Below the pieces are notes generated by a model, which worked only from the letters and a program-made list of their open reading frames with translations, was not told the DNA's origin and ran no database searches. 35,749 nt of DNA from an uncultured Pseudomonadota bacterium (GTDB taxonomy: Bacteria; Pseudomonadota; Gammaproteobacteria; Methylococcales; Methylomonadaceae). Positions within the stretch are counted from its first letter, which is position 1, and each line of letters begins with the position of its first letter. The position numbers were made by a program, and so were the translations under genes. Shown piece by piece: positions 24,063-33,876 of this stretch. The stretch spans positions 1-35,749 of the forward strand of contig CAIUWU010000097.1 in the NCBI GenBank assembly GCA_903902945.1. The letters run 5' to 3'.

Positions 24063-27008
24063 TCAGCCGGCAGTGAGCGACAAAATGGTATTGATCTCAG
24101 TGTTTTCAATGACTTTCAGATCGGTTGCCAGGAAATAAATCCGGTCGCGGCTGATATTGCCTTGTTCCACCAGATACTTGGCGATGGCATTGGCACGGGC
24201 GATAGCCAGGTTATTCAGTCTGGGCGGCTCCGGTGGCATCGCTGATTCCAGCTTTTGTCTGGCCAGACCATAAAACTCAGCATCCGGCTGGCTTTTGACT
24301 CTGGGGGCTCCTAACAGGGAATAGCTGATATCGTCCGGAAAAACCTCTTTGAAAAACTTTGCCAGCAGGCGTTTATATTCGCTGTCTGACAATTCAATAT
24401 ATTCAGAACGGATATATTGTCCCCGATCACGTAATTCGCCGGATTTCATTTTTTTCAGAATTTCCAGTATCGAATCAAAGCGAATTACCGGCCAGTCCTG
24501 ATTTTGATAAGCCACGCCTTTTATTTCTATACCCAGCTCGGGTTTGCTTTGCAGTGCCTGACTGAGCTGCTGCAGTTTTTGTTGCTGTTCAGCGCCGAGT
24601 GCCGCACTGCCGGGCGCAAAGGCGACCATGCTGTAGTCTTTTTCGGTATCCAGCAGGCTGCCCAGCGCTTTAAACGGCGAGGCGGTGATTTTGGCAATCA
24701 GATTCTCCGCAGCGTCGGCGATAAAGGTTTCAAAATTGAAATGGGGGTCGTTCAGGCTGCCGGAGATCGGAAAATCCAGATTGATTTTGCCGCTGCTGTC
24801 TTTAAGCAGGGCAATTGCCAGTTTGATGGGCAGCGATTTGGCATGCGGATTATCGACATACTCACCCAAGGTCAGCTGGTCGATAAACAGTTTATTGTGT
24901 GCCAGCAGCTCGCCGTGCTGAATCTGGTATTGCAGGTCCAGCGCCATCTGGCCTTTTTCGATGCTATAGCCGGAAAACTCAGCCATATACGGTGTGATCA
25001 GTGGTAGCGGCATATGCGTAAAGCTGAGCCGGATGTCCGAGTCACCACTTTTCAAATTATGCTGGCCTTTGATATTGACCTGAGCCAGGTCGAATACCTT
25101 GCCTTGCAAGCGCAGTTCGGCAGGATGATCCTGTTGCGAGACAAAATCATTCAACTCGCCATTGAGTGCTTTGATTTCGGTGGCAAACGGCAACAGCAGC
25201 GAATTATCGGCAAAATCGGCCTGACCATCCGCAAGACTGATTTTAGTGATACGCAGATTTAACGGCGGGGTGGCGGCGTCGGTAGCTTGGGTGGTCGGTT
25301 CGGTTTTGGCCGATGGCGGGCGCAATTCGCTGAAATTACTGCTGCCATCGGCCTTAATGATGGCGCGTAGATAAGGTTGTTCAAAAACCACTTTGTTCAG
25401 GCTGAGTGACTGTTGCCTGTGGTCATATTCAATCTGTTCCAGTTGCAGATTGGCCCATTTCACAAAGTCTTTATGCTTTTGTTTATCACGGGTAATCAGA
25501 TTGGCCAGATTGGCATCGCCTTTAAACTGTAACTGCAAAGGCTGGCCGGGATCGACGGTCAGATTGCCCTTGGCGTTGATTTCGCCATCGATCCATTCCA
25601 GATTCAGGTACGGATCCAGCAAGGACTGCAAAGGTTTCAGATTAAAACGGCTGAGTTCAGCTTCCAGTTGACTGTTAAGCGAGGGCGGTGTGGTAGTGCC
25701 GCTGATTTTGGCGCTGCCTTGTTCAAACAGATAGAAGCTGAGCTGCCAGTGATAAGGGGTGGTCTGGTTGTTCAGGTTCGCGACCTGACTGGATAGATTT
25801 TTGAGCACCGCTTTGGCTTGGTGTGAAGCGGTGTTGACAATATTTAATGCATAGTTGTCAATTTTTAGTTGGCCAATCTGGATCTGCCAGCTTGGTGTTG
25901 GTGTTGGTGTTGGTGTTGGTGTTGGTGTTGGTGTTGGTGTTGGTGTTGGTGCTGCTGTGGTTTGTAAATGAGGTTCCTGGTCTGCCGGCAGCAGGCGTTG
26001 GTAATTCCACAAACCTTTAGCATCTTGCCAGACGTTTAACTGGGTTTTTGTTGTCAACAGGTTGTCGACTGTTAACTGGCGCTGCTTACTGTCGAGGTTG
26101 ATCCCAGTCAGTTGCAGGCGGGAAAGATCGAGCAATGTTTGCTGGTCTGCACGGTCTTTCAATGACAGTTGGCTGATATCAAGTGCGCCATTGTTGACAA
26201 CAATCTGCCAGGTGGCATCCTGCTGCCGCAGCTGATAATCAGCCTGTAATGACAGCACACCGTTATCAATATCCAGCTCGGCCAGATCATGCAGAAACAT
26301 TTGCCAGATTTTGGCCAGAGCGATCTGTTGCACATCCAGATGTCCCTCAGAGCTTAACGATTGCAGTTTCAGACGGCCATGCCAGTGAAAATCACCGCCG
26401 GAAGCGGGGGTGAAGCTTAGATCGAATTCACTGTCGGTATCGGACTGACTGCTGAAATCGAGCAGCGAAAGATTAACCGGCAGCAAGGTTTCGGTTTGCG
26501 GGCCCTGTTTAGGCGTTTCCAGCCAGGCCAGCTGACCATTTTCAATGATCAGTTGGCTAATGCTCAGATTGGGCTGATTGCTTGGATCGCTTGCTTCAGC
26601 ATTATCGGCAGATGGTGATTTGGTTTGTTCCAGCAGATGACTGAAATTGAAACGACCGTCACGATAATGCTCGATGTTAATCACCGGCTGTTTGAGCACG
26701 ATGGCATCAAATATCGCCGCCTGTCGTAGCAGGCTACCCAGCAGATTGAGATTGAGGGTCAGTTTGTCAAAGCTGAGCAGTGCCGTGTTCTGATCACCGC
26801 CGATGGCAAAGCCATCGATTTCCACGCTGGCGCGAAACGGATTCAGATGCAGGTTTTGCAGCTGCACCGGCTGGCCGGTTTTCTGATGCAACCACGACGG
26901 CAGTTGCGCAACAGCGATGGCCGGTAACAGATAAGCACCCAGCAGGGTATAAGTACCGAGCATGCCCCCTAGCCAGAGGGCTGTGCGCCGGCTGATGTTG
27001 AAGCGCAT
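24063..27008 (-). CDS. DUF748/AsmA-like envelope protein
   Basis: This 981-residue protein has one N-terminal transmembrane helix (about 9-33) and a long beta-rich periplasmic part. Repeated DxxxFxLxxL-type strands and phrases such as LSFTHMPLPLITPYMAEFSGYSI are typical of DUF748 proteins, relatives of AsmA/TamB thought to bridge the envelope. A run of about ten Pro-Thr dipeptides (about 353-373) divides it in two. The last 200 residues resemble an interrupted OmpA-like domain (FAPGSAALGAEQQQKL ... ARANAIAKYLVEQGNI). ATG 27008 with AGGA 9 nt upstream is the start; the in-frame TTG at 27026 lacks a ribosome-binding site. It follows the lipoprotein gene after 14 nt. Confidence 0.8.
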   Translation of the reverse strand: MRFNISRRTALWLGGMLGTYTLLGAYLLPAIAVAQLPSWLHQKTGQPVQLQNLHLNPFRASVEIDGFAIGGDQNTALLSFDKLTLNLNLLGSLLRQAAIFDAIVLKQPVINIEHYRDGRFNFSHLLEQTKSPSADNAEASDPSNQPNLSISQLIIENGQLAWLETPKQGPQTETLLPVNLSLLDFSSQSDTDSEFDLSFTPASGGDFHWHGRLKLQSLSSEGHLDVQQIALAKIWQMFLHDLAELDIDNGVLSLQADYQLRQQDATWQIVVNNGALDISQLSLKDRADQQTLLDLSRLQLTGINLDSKQRQLTVDNLLTTKTQLNVWQDAKGLWNYQRLLPADQEPHLQTTAAPTPTPTPTPTPTPTPTPTPSWQIQIGQLKIDNYALNIVNTASHQAKAVLKNLSSQVANLNNQTTPYHWQLSFYLFEQGSAKISGTTTPPSLNSQLEAELSRFNLKPLQSLLDPYLNLEWIDGEINAKGNLTVDPGQPLQLQFKGDANLANLITRDKQKHKDFVKWANLQLEQIEYDHRQQSLSLNKVVFEQPYLRAIIKADGSSNFSELRPPSAKTEPTTQATDAATPPLNLRITKISLADGQADFADNSLLLPFATEIKALNGELNDFVSQQDHPAELRLQGKVFDLAQVNIKGQHNLKSGDSDIRLSFTHMPLPLITPYMAEFSGYSIEKGQMALDLQYQIQHGELLAHNKLFIDQLTLGEYVDNPHAKSLPIKLAIALLKDSSGKINLDFPISGSLNDPHFNFETFIADAAENLIAKITASPFKALGSLLDTEKDYSMVAFAPGSAALGAEQQQKLQQLSQALQSKPELGIEIKGVAYQNQDWPVIRFDSILEILKKMKSGELRDRGQYIRSEYIELSDSEYKRLLAKFFKEVFPDDISYSLLGAPRVKSQPDAEFYGLARQKLESAMPPEPPRLNNLAIARANAIAKYLVEQGNISRDRIYFLATDLKVIENTEINTILSLTAG
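25892..25951. repeat. Hexanucleotide tandem repeat, ten perfect copies of TTGGTG
   Basis: Ten uninterrupted 6-bp units inside the DUF748 gene encode a Pro-Thr linker. Because the unit is a multiple of three, copy-number changes alter linker length and never the reading frame. Confidence 0.97.
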
Positions 27009-27022
27009 CCGGATAAATCCTG

Positions 27023-28795
27023 TCAATGTAAGCGGTTGACCAGTTCACCATCGATCCGGCAACCACCCAGATCAGGGTAATCATTCAGATTCTGTTCAAA
27101 ATCGCGGAAGGCCGGATGCTGGAATGCCAGACGGATAATCTTGCCCTGCGCTATTTCAAATTCCAGTGCGCCGCCTTTTTCGCGCGGACTGCCGGGTTTA
27201 GTGGCAAATAGCAGAATGCCGATATTCGGCAGCGCCTGTCCCTGATCCTGAGCCGGTCTGGCACAGCTATAGGTTTCGACGCCGAGGGCGGTAAACAGTC
27301 CGGCCAGTTGTCCGGCGTTGATCACCACACCTTCGGCGGCGATGCTGGGAACCCCGAGCAGGGTTTCAAGACCAAAGTTGCCGAGATGATTTTGCAACAA
27401 AGTATTGCCGTTGCCGGCTTTGTCATTGTTTAACAGCGGATAAAGCTGACGCGCCATTTCATCTTTGTCAGGATTTTTCAATGCTGCCAGCAACTGCCGT
27501 GCTGCCGACTGCACCGCGCTGAACACATCTTCTTTTTTCTGGCGCGACTGGGTCAGCCGGTTCCAGTCTTCATGGCTATTAACCGGCAGATGCATGATTT
27601 TCATGGCTTGATAATCTTCTTCGGCCAGACAGCCTGAAAAGTCTTTGTTACGGTAATCATCCAGCAGTTTGGGGCGGATGCTGTCGGTCATGGCCTGCTG
27701 AACGGTGAGATTGTAGGTTTTCCAGTCGGGCGACTGCGTCAGAAAGTAATACAGCAGCGCGTTGCGATCAAATTTATTAAAGCCCAGATCTTTGGCCAGC
27801 AACTTTAACTGACGGCACTGACTTTCCACTTCGGCATAGTTCTGCCAGTTTGGTTTCAGATTGATGTTATGGGATTGAGCCGCTTTTTCGATGACCTGTT
27901 TCAAGGGGATTTCGCCGTCAGCCGACTGGATGGCAACCCGTAACAATTCCTCCAGCGATAAATCGTGAGCATCGGGAATACCGTCATTGACGGTTTTGAT
28001 CAGCAGTGAGCTGTTCAGTTGCGGATAGACATGCAGTTCGCCCAGCAAACGGTTACCGGACGCCCAGAATTTCAGTCCGCCATCGACTACTTCATAAACC
28101 GGCAGCCGGCTGTGAATCAATTGGCCGTTGTCATTGTCCAGGGCGACGACTGCGGGCAGGGTGTGAGTTTCCGAGCTGGATTTGGCCGAAGGCGTCGATT
28201 TAGGCGTGGTTTGCGGGGCGGGATGCACCAGATTATTGGCGGCCTTGCCCATCAAGCCAATACTGGTGCCGACTCCGCTGAGGATCAGCAGGTCGCTGGC
28301 AGCATTCACATCGTCGACCAGTTGAGACAAATTGGCCTCCTGGCTGTCACTGGTCAGGAAGTTGTAATCGACAATAGTGTCTTTGGCGCTATCTAGACGC
28401 AGCCACGGTGTCAGATAAGCCTTGCGGGTTTCCAGTTTGAAATTGCATTTGCCGATAGTGGCCTGATAAAGAAAGCCGCTGGTTTCGCGTTTGAATTTCA
28501 GCGCATCGTTGTGAGTGTTAAAAACCAGCGCGGCGGATAAATCACCATTTTCGTAGGCGCTGCCCATGTCGCTGCAGCCGGCTTTCAGGGCATTGTCGGA
28601 TTTGAACTCAAATTCCGAAATCAGTTGCAGGTAGTAATCATCGGCTGATACGCCCGACTGGCCTTTGATAGGTTTTAATGGCGTGTTATCGGTTTTGGGA
28701 TAGTCCACCGCAATCTGGCGATGCGTGGCGCAAGCGGTTAACAAATTGCCGGCAAGCAGGCTTAAAACGAGTGCAGACGCTGAGCGTATCAACAT
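27023..28795 (-). CDS. Large lipoprotein of unknown function
   Basis: The function is not recognised. The 590-residue protein has a lipoprotein signal peptide with lipobox L-T-A-C22. Alanine at +2 predicts the outer membrane in the E. coli sorting rule. The mature chain is soluble, with no further membrane segments, a Pro/Ser/Thr-rich stretch at about 200-212 and mixed alpha/beta character. The ATG at 28795 has CAGGAAT as ribosome-binding site. It lies 14 nt upstream of the DUF748 gene, so the two probably form one envelope unit. Confidence 0.75.
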   Translation of the reverse strand: MLIRSASALVLSLLAGNLLTACATHRQIAVDYPKTDNTPLKPIKGQSGVSADDYYLQLISEFEFKSDNALKAGCSDMGSAYENGDLSAALVFNTHNDALKFKRETSGFLYQATIGKCNFKLETRKAYLTPWLRLDSAKDTIVDYNFLTSDSQEANLSQLVDDVNAASDLLILSGVGTSIGLMGKAANNLVHPAPQTTPKSTPSAKSSSETHTLPAVVALDNDNGQLIHSRLPVYEVVDGGLKFWASGNRLLGELHVYPQLNSSLLIKTVNDGIPDAHDLSLEELLRVAIQSADGEIPLKQVIEKAAQSHNINLKPNWQNYAEVESQCRQLKLLAKDLGFNKFDRNALLYYFLTQSPDWKTYNLTVQQAMTDSIRPKLLDDYRNKDFSGCLAEEDYQAMKIMHLPVNSHEDWNRLTQSRQKKEDVFSAVQSAARQLLAALKNPDKDEMARQLYPLLNNDKAGNGNTLLQNHLGNFGLETLLGVPSIAAEGVVINAGQLAGLFTALGVETYSCARPAQDQGQALPNIGILLFATKPGSPREKGGALEFEIAQGKIIRLAFQHPAFRDFEQNLNDYPDLGGCRIDGELVNRLH

Positions 28796-28929
28796 AGCGA
28801 TTCCTGATGAAATAAAGACCAGCTGAAAACAACACCTTGCGGGTTATCAAGCTGTATTTGAGTTGGAGGCGGAATAATAAAGTGAAGCAAGGGTTGTGGC
28901 TATCATTTTATGGTTAACAGCAACTGTGA

Positions 28930-29328
28930 TTAGCCATGGTCCTGTTTAAAGCGGTGAATCAGCCGGCGCTGTTTTTTATTGGGTTTGCGTTCGCGGTGTG
29001 AGGCCGGCATTAAAGCCTGCTGCTGTTTGCGCAGTTCGCGCTGTTCGATGCGGTTGCTGATGCTGGTTTCATCTTCCTGATATAGCTGCGCGGCTTCTTT
29101 GGCCGGACGACGCTGTTTTTTCAGGTCGGTGACTGCGATTTCCCAGTGATCCTGATCCTTGCTGATGCTGACGATATCGCCGATTTTCAGTTCACGGCTG
29201 GGTTTGCAACGCTGTCCATTGATATGCACCTTACCGCCACTCACCGCTTCGGCTGCCAGGGTGCGGGTCTTGAAAAACCGCGCTGCCCACAGCCATTTAT
29301 CAATTCTTACGTCGTCGTTATTTGTCAT
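28930..29328 (-). CDS. hslR: Heat-shock protein 15, ribosome-associated S4 protein
   Basis: Hsp15 binds free 50S subunits carrying a nascent chain and helps recycle them after heat stress. The protein has 132 residues (E. coli 133). An S4 domain (about 8-65) starts VRIDKWLWAARFFKTRTLA, and a basic tail follows (RKPNKKQRRLIHRFK). I chose ATG 29328, with GAGAG 5 nt upstream; an ATG 12 nt earlier is possible. The gene stands alone between the lipoprotein and the efflux pump. Confidence 0.93.
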   Translation of the reverse strand: MTNNDDVRIDKWLWAARFFKTRTLAAEAVSGGKVHINGQRCKPSRELKIGDIVSISKDQDHWEIAVTDLKKQRRPAKEAAQLYQEDETSISNRIEQRELRKQQQALMPASHRERKPNKKQRRLIHRFKQDHG

Positions 29329-29439
29329 GGATTCTCTCATGCCGTTTCTATCGGGCAGTATTGTCGGGATTAATCGCCAAAATCTCAAATTACGGTGGCG
29401 TGCCAAACGGCAATAATGGCTGAAGGATTACACGGGAGG

Positions 29440-29470
29440 CCTCATTCCGGGTTGGCTGACCGGAATGAGG
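29440..29470 (-). terminator. Hairpin after the RND efflux operon
   Basis: A perfect 11-bp stem (CCTCATTCCGG / CCGGAATGAGG) with a 9-nt loop lies 33 nt past the RND pump stop. No U tract follows, so it may be a weak terminator or a 3' end stabiliser. Confidence 0.6.
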
Positions 29471-29502
29471 TACAGAGGCGGTTGCGGCACTGCGGCCAGG
29501 AA

Positions 29503-32500
29503 TTACTCTTGCTGTTCGGGAACTTTCGGCATCTGCCGGTTAAGCAGAAAATACACCACCGGAATTACCACCAGCGAGAACAATGTCGAGGCGATGATGC
29601 CGAAAATAAAACTCCAGGCCAGGCCGGAAAAGATCGGATCCAGTACGATCATCATCGATCCCAATACTGCCGATGCTGCGGTCAGGAAGATCGGATTCAG
29701 ACGGGTGGCACCGGCTTCGATGATCGCATCGGCCAGCGTGATTTGCGGGTTGCTGCGGTAAATAGTGTTGATGAAATCAATCAAAATAATCGAGTTGCGA
29801 ACCACAATCCCGGCCAGAGCGATCATGCCTATCATCGCCGTAGCGGTGAAATACACCGGCGTTTCATAGCCTCCGACTGGCGAGCTGAACAGATTGATAA
29901 ACCAGAAACCGGGCATGATGCCGATCACGGTCAGCGGAATCGCGATCATCATGATCAGCGGTACCGACAACGAACCGGTCTGACCGACCAGCAGGATATA
30001 AATCATCACCATGGCTGCGGCAAACGCCAGCCCCAGATCGCGAAACACATCAACGGTAATTTTCCATTCGCCTTCACCGGCCATTTCGGCGTTATAGCCA
30101 GCCGGTAAAGGTTGTTCATCAAAACGATCAAACAAGTCCAGAATGGCTTCCACCGGGCTGCGTCCCGCCATTTCCCCTGTGACATACGCGACGCGGTTGA
30201 GGTTTTTGTGATAAATCGCCCGCTGGCTGTGATCATGGCTGAAATGGCCGATGTCACTCACATGCACCATGTGACCGGTTGATGATTTCATTGTCAATGC
30301 CAGTAAATCCGCTTCCGAGGAACGCGAAGCACGCGGCAATTGCAGATGAATCGCCAGTGGCTGACGTTCTTCGGCAATATGCAGCAGGCCAATATTGCCG
30401 CCACTGATGCCTAAGCGCAGGGTTTCGGCAATTTGGGCGCTGGTCAGGCCCAGCACGGCGGCTTTATCGTGATCGATCAGGAAATGCAGCTGTTGCTGTT
30501 CGGCATCGACAAAATCATCGACATCTACCACGCCCTGGGTTTGCAGCATATCGGCCTTGACTCGGTTGGCAACGCTGATGATGTTGTCGTAGCTGGCTTC
30601 AGGCGGGCCATAGACTTCGGCGACCAGTGTCGACAGTACTGGCGGGCCCGGCGGCATTTCAACGATCTTAATATTAGCACCGTAGTGTTGTTCGATACGG
30701 TCGATTTCAGGACGGATGCGCAAAGCAATCTCATGGGATTGATGTTCGCGGCGGGTTTTATCGGCCAGCACGATGCGAATATCGCCTAAATGGGCGCCCT
30801 GACGTAAATAGTAATGCCTCACCATGCCGTTAAAGTCCATCGGTGATGCGGTGCCGACATAGCTTTGATAGCTGCTGACTTCATTGACGGTGGCCAGATA
30901 ATCGCCCAAGGCGGCAGCGACTTCCTGGGTGGCTTCCAGCGAACTGCCTTTGGGCATATCGATGATTAATTGCAGCTCGTTTTTATTGTCAAAAGGCAGC
31001 AGTTTCAACGGAACTACCCGGGTGACGGCCATCATCGCCGAGGCAATAAAGGCCAACAGCACCGCCAGCAAAAACCAGCGCGCTTTGCGGGTATCGTTCA
31101 ATAACGGCGCCATGATGCGTTGATAGAGCTTAAAGCCACGGCTGTCTTGCAGCTTAAAGGCCGGGCCGTGATGTTTGCCGTAGTCACCTTTGAGCAGACG
31201 GTAACTGGCCCAGGGGGTGACGCTGAAAGCAATCACCAGCGACAGCAGCATCGCAATCGGCACATTGAAAGCCATCGGCGCCATGTAAGGCCCCATCATG
31301 CCGGTGATGAAAAACATCGGAATGAACGACATGATCACCGCAAAAGTCGCCAGAATGGTTGGCGGGCGGATTTCATCGACCGCGGTCAGCAAGGCTTGCA
31401 GCGGAGGCTGTTTACGCATTTGATAATGACGATGGATATTCTCGACATCGACAATAGGGTCATCGACCAGCAAACCCAGCGACAGAATCAGTGCGAACAG
31501 GGTGACGCGGTTGATGGTATAGCCAAAGATCAGGTCGCAGAGCAGGGTGATGGCAAAGGTCATCGGCACCGCCAGCGAGACGATCAGCGATTCTTTGAAA
31601 CCCAGCGTCAAAGCCAGCAACACAATGATGGTCAGAATCGCGATCGATAAATGCATCACCAGTTCATTGACCTTGTGATCGGCAGTTTCGCCGTAGTTGC
31701 GGGTTACCGTGACCAGCACGTCGGCGGGAATCAGATTGCCTTTCAGGGTTTCGGTCATAGCCATGACGTGTTCTGCCACGCTGACGGCATTGCTGCCCCG
31801 GCGTTTGGCGATGGCAATCGTCGCGGTTTCACGCTGTTCACCGGCTACCGGTAATGCGCTGTCGCCAATCTGGTGCATATGCTCAAGCGCCGGACCAAAA
31901 CCGATCTGGCTGTAATAATTGCTGTCAGCACCGCCGTCGATCAGGGTTGCCACTTCACTCAGACGCAGCAGACGGCCATCCTGGGTTTTGATAATGGTAG
32001 CTGCCACATCATCCAGCGATTGGTAATGCGGGCCGGCTTCCAGGGTGATTTCCTGATTGTGCTGAGTGAGTGTGCCAATTTGCAGGTTGACATTACTTTG
32101 TGCCAGCGCCTGTTGCAATTCCAGCAAGCTCAGATGGCTGGCTTTCAGTTTGGCCGGATCGGGATACACCGAAATCTGTCGGGGCGTGGCGCCCACCACC
32201 CAGCTTTTGCCGACATTATCAATGCTGCGCAGCCGGGCCAGCAGTTCGTCGGCAATCCGGCGCAGTTGCAGGGCATCGTGATCGGGATTGGCGGAAGACA
32301 AACTCAGTAATACGATCGGCACGTCATCGATTTCTACCGGCTTGACCAGCCAGTTGCTGACACCGGGCGGAATGATGTCCTGATTGGCCAGTAATTTGTC
32401 GCGAGTTTTGATCAGGCTGTTTTCCAGGTTCTCACCGACAAAATAGCGCACGGTCACCATCGCCGACCCGGGGCGGGAGGTGGAATAAACATATTCGACC

Positions 32501-32760
32501 CCCTGGATTTGTTTTAGCAGTGCTTCGAGCGGGGTGGTGACCTGTTTTTCGACTTCTTCGCTGGAAGCGCCCGGTACTTCGACGAATACATCCATCACCG
32601 GTACGACAATTTGCGGATCTTCCTCGCGGGGAGTCAGCATCAGCGCGGCAGCTCCGGCCAGCAGAGATACTAGTAGAAACAGCAGCGATAGATGTGAAGT
32701 GGTAAATAATCTGACGATCGCAACCGTCAGGCTGTCTTTGCCGGTGTCAGTAGACCTCAT
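29503..32760 (-). CDS. RND efflux pump, inner-membrane permease (AcrB family)
   Basis: This 1085-residue proton-driven pump has 12 predicted membrane helices and two large periplasmic loops. The proton relay is visible: D433-D434 in GLLVDDPIVDVEN (AcrB D407/D408). R988 in VVRNSIILIDF sits at the place of AcrB K940. The start overlaps the adaptor gene by 4 nt (ATGA), with GAGG 7 nt upstream. The substrate cannot be inferred. It has none of the acidic residues expected at this TM helix in metal pumps, so a hydrophobic compound or drug is more likely than a metal ion. Confidence 0.95.
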   Translation of the reverse strand: MRSTDTGKDSLTVAIVRLFTTSHLSLLFLLVSLLAGAAALMLTPREEDPQIVVPVMDVFVEVPGASSEEVEKQVTTPLEALLKQIQGVEYVYSTSRPGSAMVTVRYFVGENLENSLIKTRDKLLANQDIIPPGVSNWLVKPVEIDDVPIVLLSLSSANPDHDALQLRRIADELLARLRSIDNVGKSWVVGATPRQISVYPDPAKLKASHLSLLELQQALAQSNVNLQIGTLTQHNQEITLEAGPHYQSLDDVAATIIKTQDGRLLRLSEVATLIDGGADSNYYSQIGFGPALEHMHQIGDSALPVAGEQRETATIAIAKRRGSNAVSVAEHVMAMTETLKGNLIPADVLVTVTRNYGETADHKVNELVMHLSIAILTIIVLLALTLGFKESLIVSLAVPMTFAITLLCDLIFGYTINRVTLFALILSLGLLVDDPIVDVENIHRHYQMRKQPPLQALLTAVDEIRPPTILATFAVIMSFIPMFFITGMMGPYMAPMAFNVPIAMLLSLVIAFSVTPWASYRLLKGDYGKHHGPAFKLQDSRGFKLYQRIMAPLLNDTRKARWFLLAVLLAFIASAMMAVTRVVPLKLLPFDNKNELQLIIDMPKGSSLEATQEVAAALGDYLATVNEVSSYQSYVGTASPMDFNGMVRHYYLRQGAHLGDIRIVLADKTRREHQSHEIALRIRPEIDRIEQHYGANIKIVEMPPGPPVLSTLVAEVYGPPEASYDNIISVANRVKADMLQTQGVVDVDDFVDAEQQQLHFLIDHDKAAVLGLTSAQIAETLRLGISGGNIGLLHIAEERQPLAIHLQLPRASRSSEADLLALTMKSSTGHMVHVSDIGHFSHDHSQRAIYHKNLNRVAYVTGEMAGRSPVEAILDLFDRFDEQPLPAGYNAEMAGEGEWKITVDVFRDLGLAFAAAMVMIYILLVGQTGSLSVPLIMMIAIPLTVIGIMPGFWFINLFSSPVGGYETPVYFTATAMIGMIALAGIVVRNSIILIDFINTIYRSNPQITLADAIIEAGATRLNPIFLTAASAVLGSMMIVLDPIFSGLAWSFIFGIIASTLFSLVVIPVVYFLLNRQMPKVPEQQE

Positions 32761-33854
32761 GGTTGTACCTCGGCATCGGCCAGAATGGTTTCACCCGCAT
32801 GCAGACCGGACAACACTTCCACCTGATCGCCCTGGCGTTTGCCGCTGCGGATATGGCGAATCTGCCAGTGCTGGTTATCAACTACTTTGACCGCTTCCAG
32901 CTGTCCGTAATGGATAATGGCGGCAGCCGGAATCCACAAGCTGTTGTGCTGGCCCTGACAGGCGAGTTGTAGCCAGCCGAACTGGCCGTGTTGAAATGGC
33001 ATGTTTTTAGGTAACCGAACTTTGAGCAGGCGGCTGTGGGTCTGCGGATCCAGATCGGGGGCGATTTCATCGATAAAACCTGATACTTGCTCAGTGATGC
33101 CGTCGATCGTGACGCTGACCGGCATATCCAGTTGTAACTGGGACAGGCACTGGCCGGGAATCGAGGTTTCCAGGCGGAAATCGTTGGCCTGATAAAAACT
33201 GACAATAGGCTGAGTGCTGGCGCCCATATCCCCTGGGTCTTGATAACGCTCGCCGACAATGCCGTCAAACGGGGCCACGATCTGGTTTTCGTTGAGCATC
33301 ACCTGGCTTTGTTGAGCGCTGCTGGCAGCCTGTTTTGCGGTGGCGCGCGCCGCTTGAGCCTGGGCGACTACCTGCTCGTAATGCTGACGTGTGGCAGCCT
33401 GTTTATTGAACAAGTCGGTAATCCGTTTTTCTTCGCTACTGGCTTGTTCGGCCTGGGCCTGGGCGGCTTGCTGGGCGGCCTGTGCGGCATTAAAGGCGGC
33501 GCGCAAGTCGCGATCATCCAGTCTGGCAATCAGCTGGCCTTTTTTCAGCCTGTCACCGGGATGTACGGCAATTTCGACGATACGGGCAGGCAGTTTCGGC
33601 GCCAGTTTCACTGCCTGACGCGCCTGTACACTGCCTTGCCAGGCAGAAGTGCTGGCGCCGGACTGGCTGTCGACTTTCAGTAAGCGGGCGTTGGCGCTGA
33701 CGGTTTGGCTGCTATGGGCGGTGTTGCCGGGTTCAGTTTTATCTTCGCCGCCGATCACGCCGAGGGCGACAAAAATGACCAGTAATAAACCGGATACCGA
33801 GCCGATGGCGATTAAGGTCTTGGGTTGCTTTAATAATTGATCATGATTAGACAT
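32757..33854 (-). CDS. RND efflux periplasmic adaptor (membrane fusion protein)
   Basis: This 365-residue HlyD/AcrA-type adaptor joins the pump to the outer-membrane channel. An N-terminal transmembrane anchor lies at about 14-36, with no lipobox. A lipoyl half (LPARIVEIAVHPGDRLKKGQ) is followed by a short Ala/Gln-rich coiled coil at about 115-180, the second lipoyl half (IVAPFDGIVGERYQDPGDM) and beta-barrel domains. The ATG at 33854 has AGGA 9 nt upstream. It lies 22 nt after the channel gene and overlaps the pump gene. Confidence 0.94.
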   Translation of the reverse strand: MSNHDQLLKQPKTLIAIGSVSGLLLVIFVALGVIGGEDKTEPGNTAHSSQTVSANARLLKVDSQSGASTSAWQGSVQARQAVKLAPKLPARIVEIAVHPGDRLKKGQLIARLDDRDLRAAFNAAQAAQQAAQAQAEQASSEEKRITDLFNKQAATRQHYEQVVAQAQAARATAKQAASSAQQSQVMLNENQIVAPFDGIVGERYQDPGDMGASTQPIVSFYQANDFRLETSIPGQCLSQLQLDMPVSVTIDGITEQVSGFIDEIAPDLDPQTHSRLLKVRLPKNMPFQHGQFGWLQLACQGQHNSLWIPAAAIIHYGQLEAVKVVDNQHWQIRHIRSGKRQGDQVEVLSGLHAGETILADAEVQP

Positions 33855-33876
33855 CGTGGATTTCCTGAGCGGTTAA

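Noticed and set aside
25892..25951. CRISPR or phase-variable on/off switch at the TTGGTG repeat
   Set aside because: There are no spacers, and the 6-bp unit keeps the frame, so only linker length can vary.
29395..30108. A 237-codon plus-strand open frame opposite the RND pump gene
   Set aside because: It is antisense to a strong, complete pump gene and has no protein-like features; it is a codon-bias shadow. The same holds for 20344-20943, 24504-25007 and 31120-31650.
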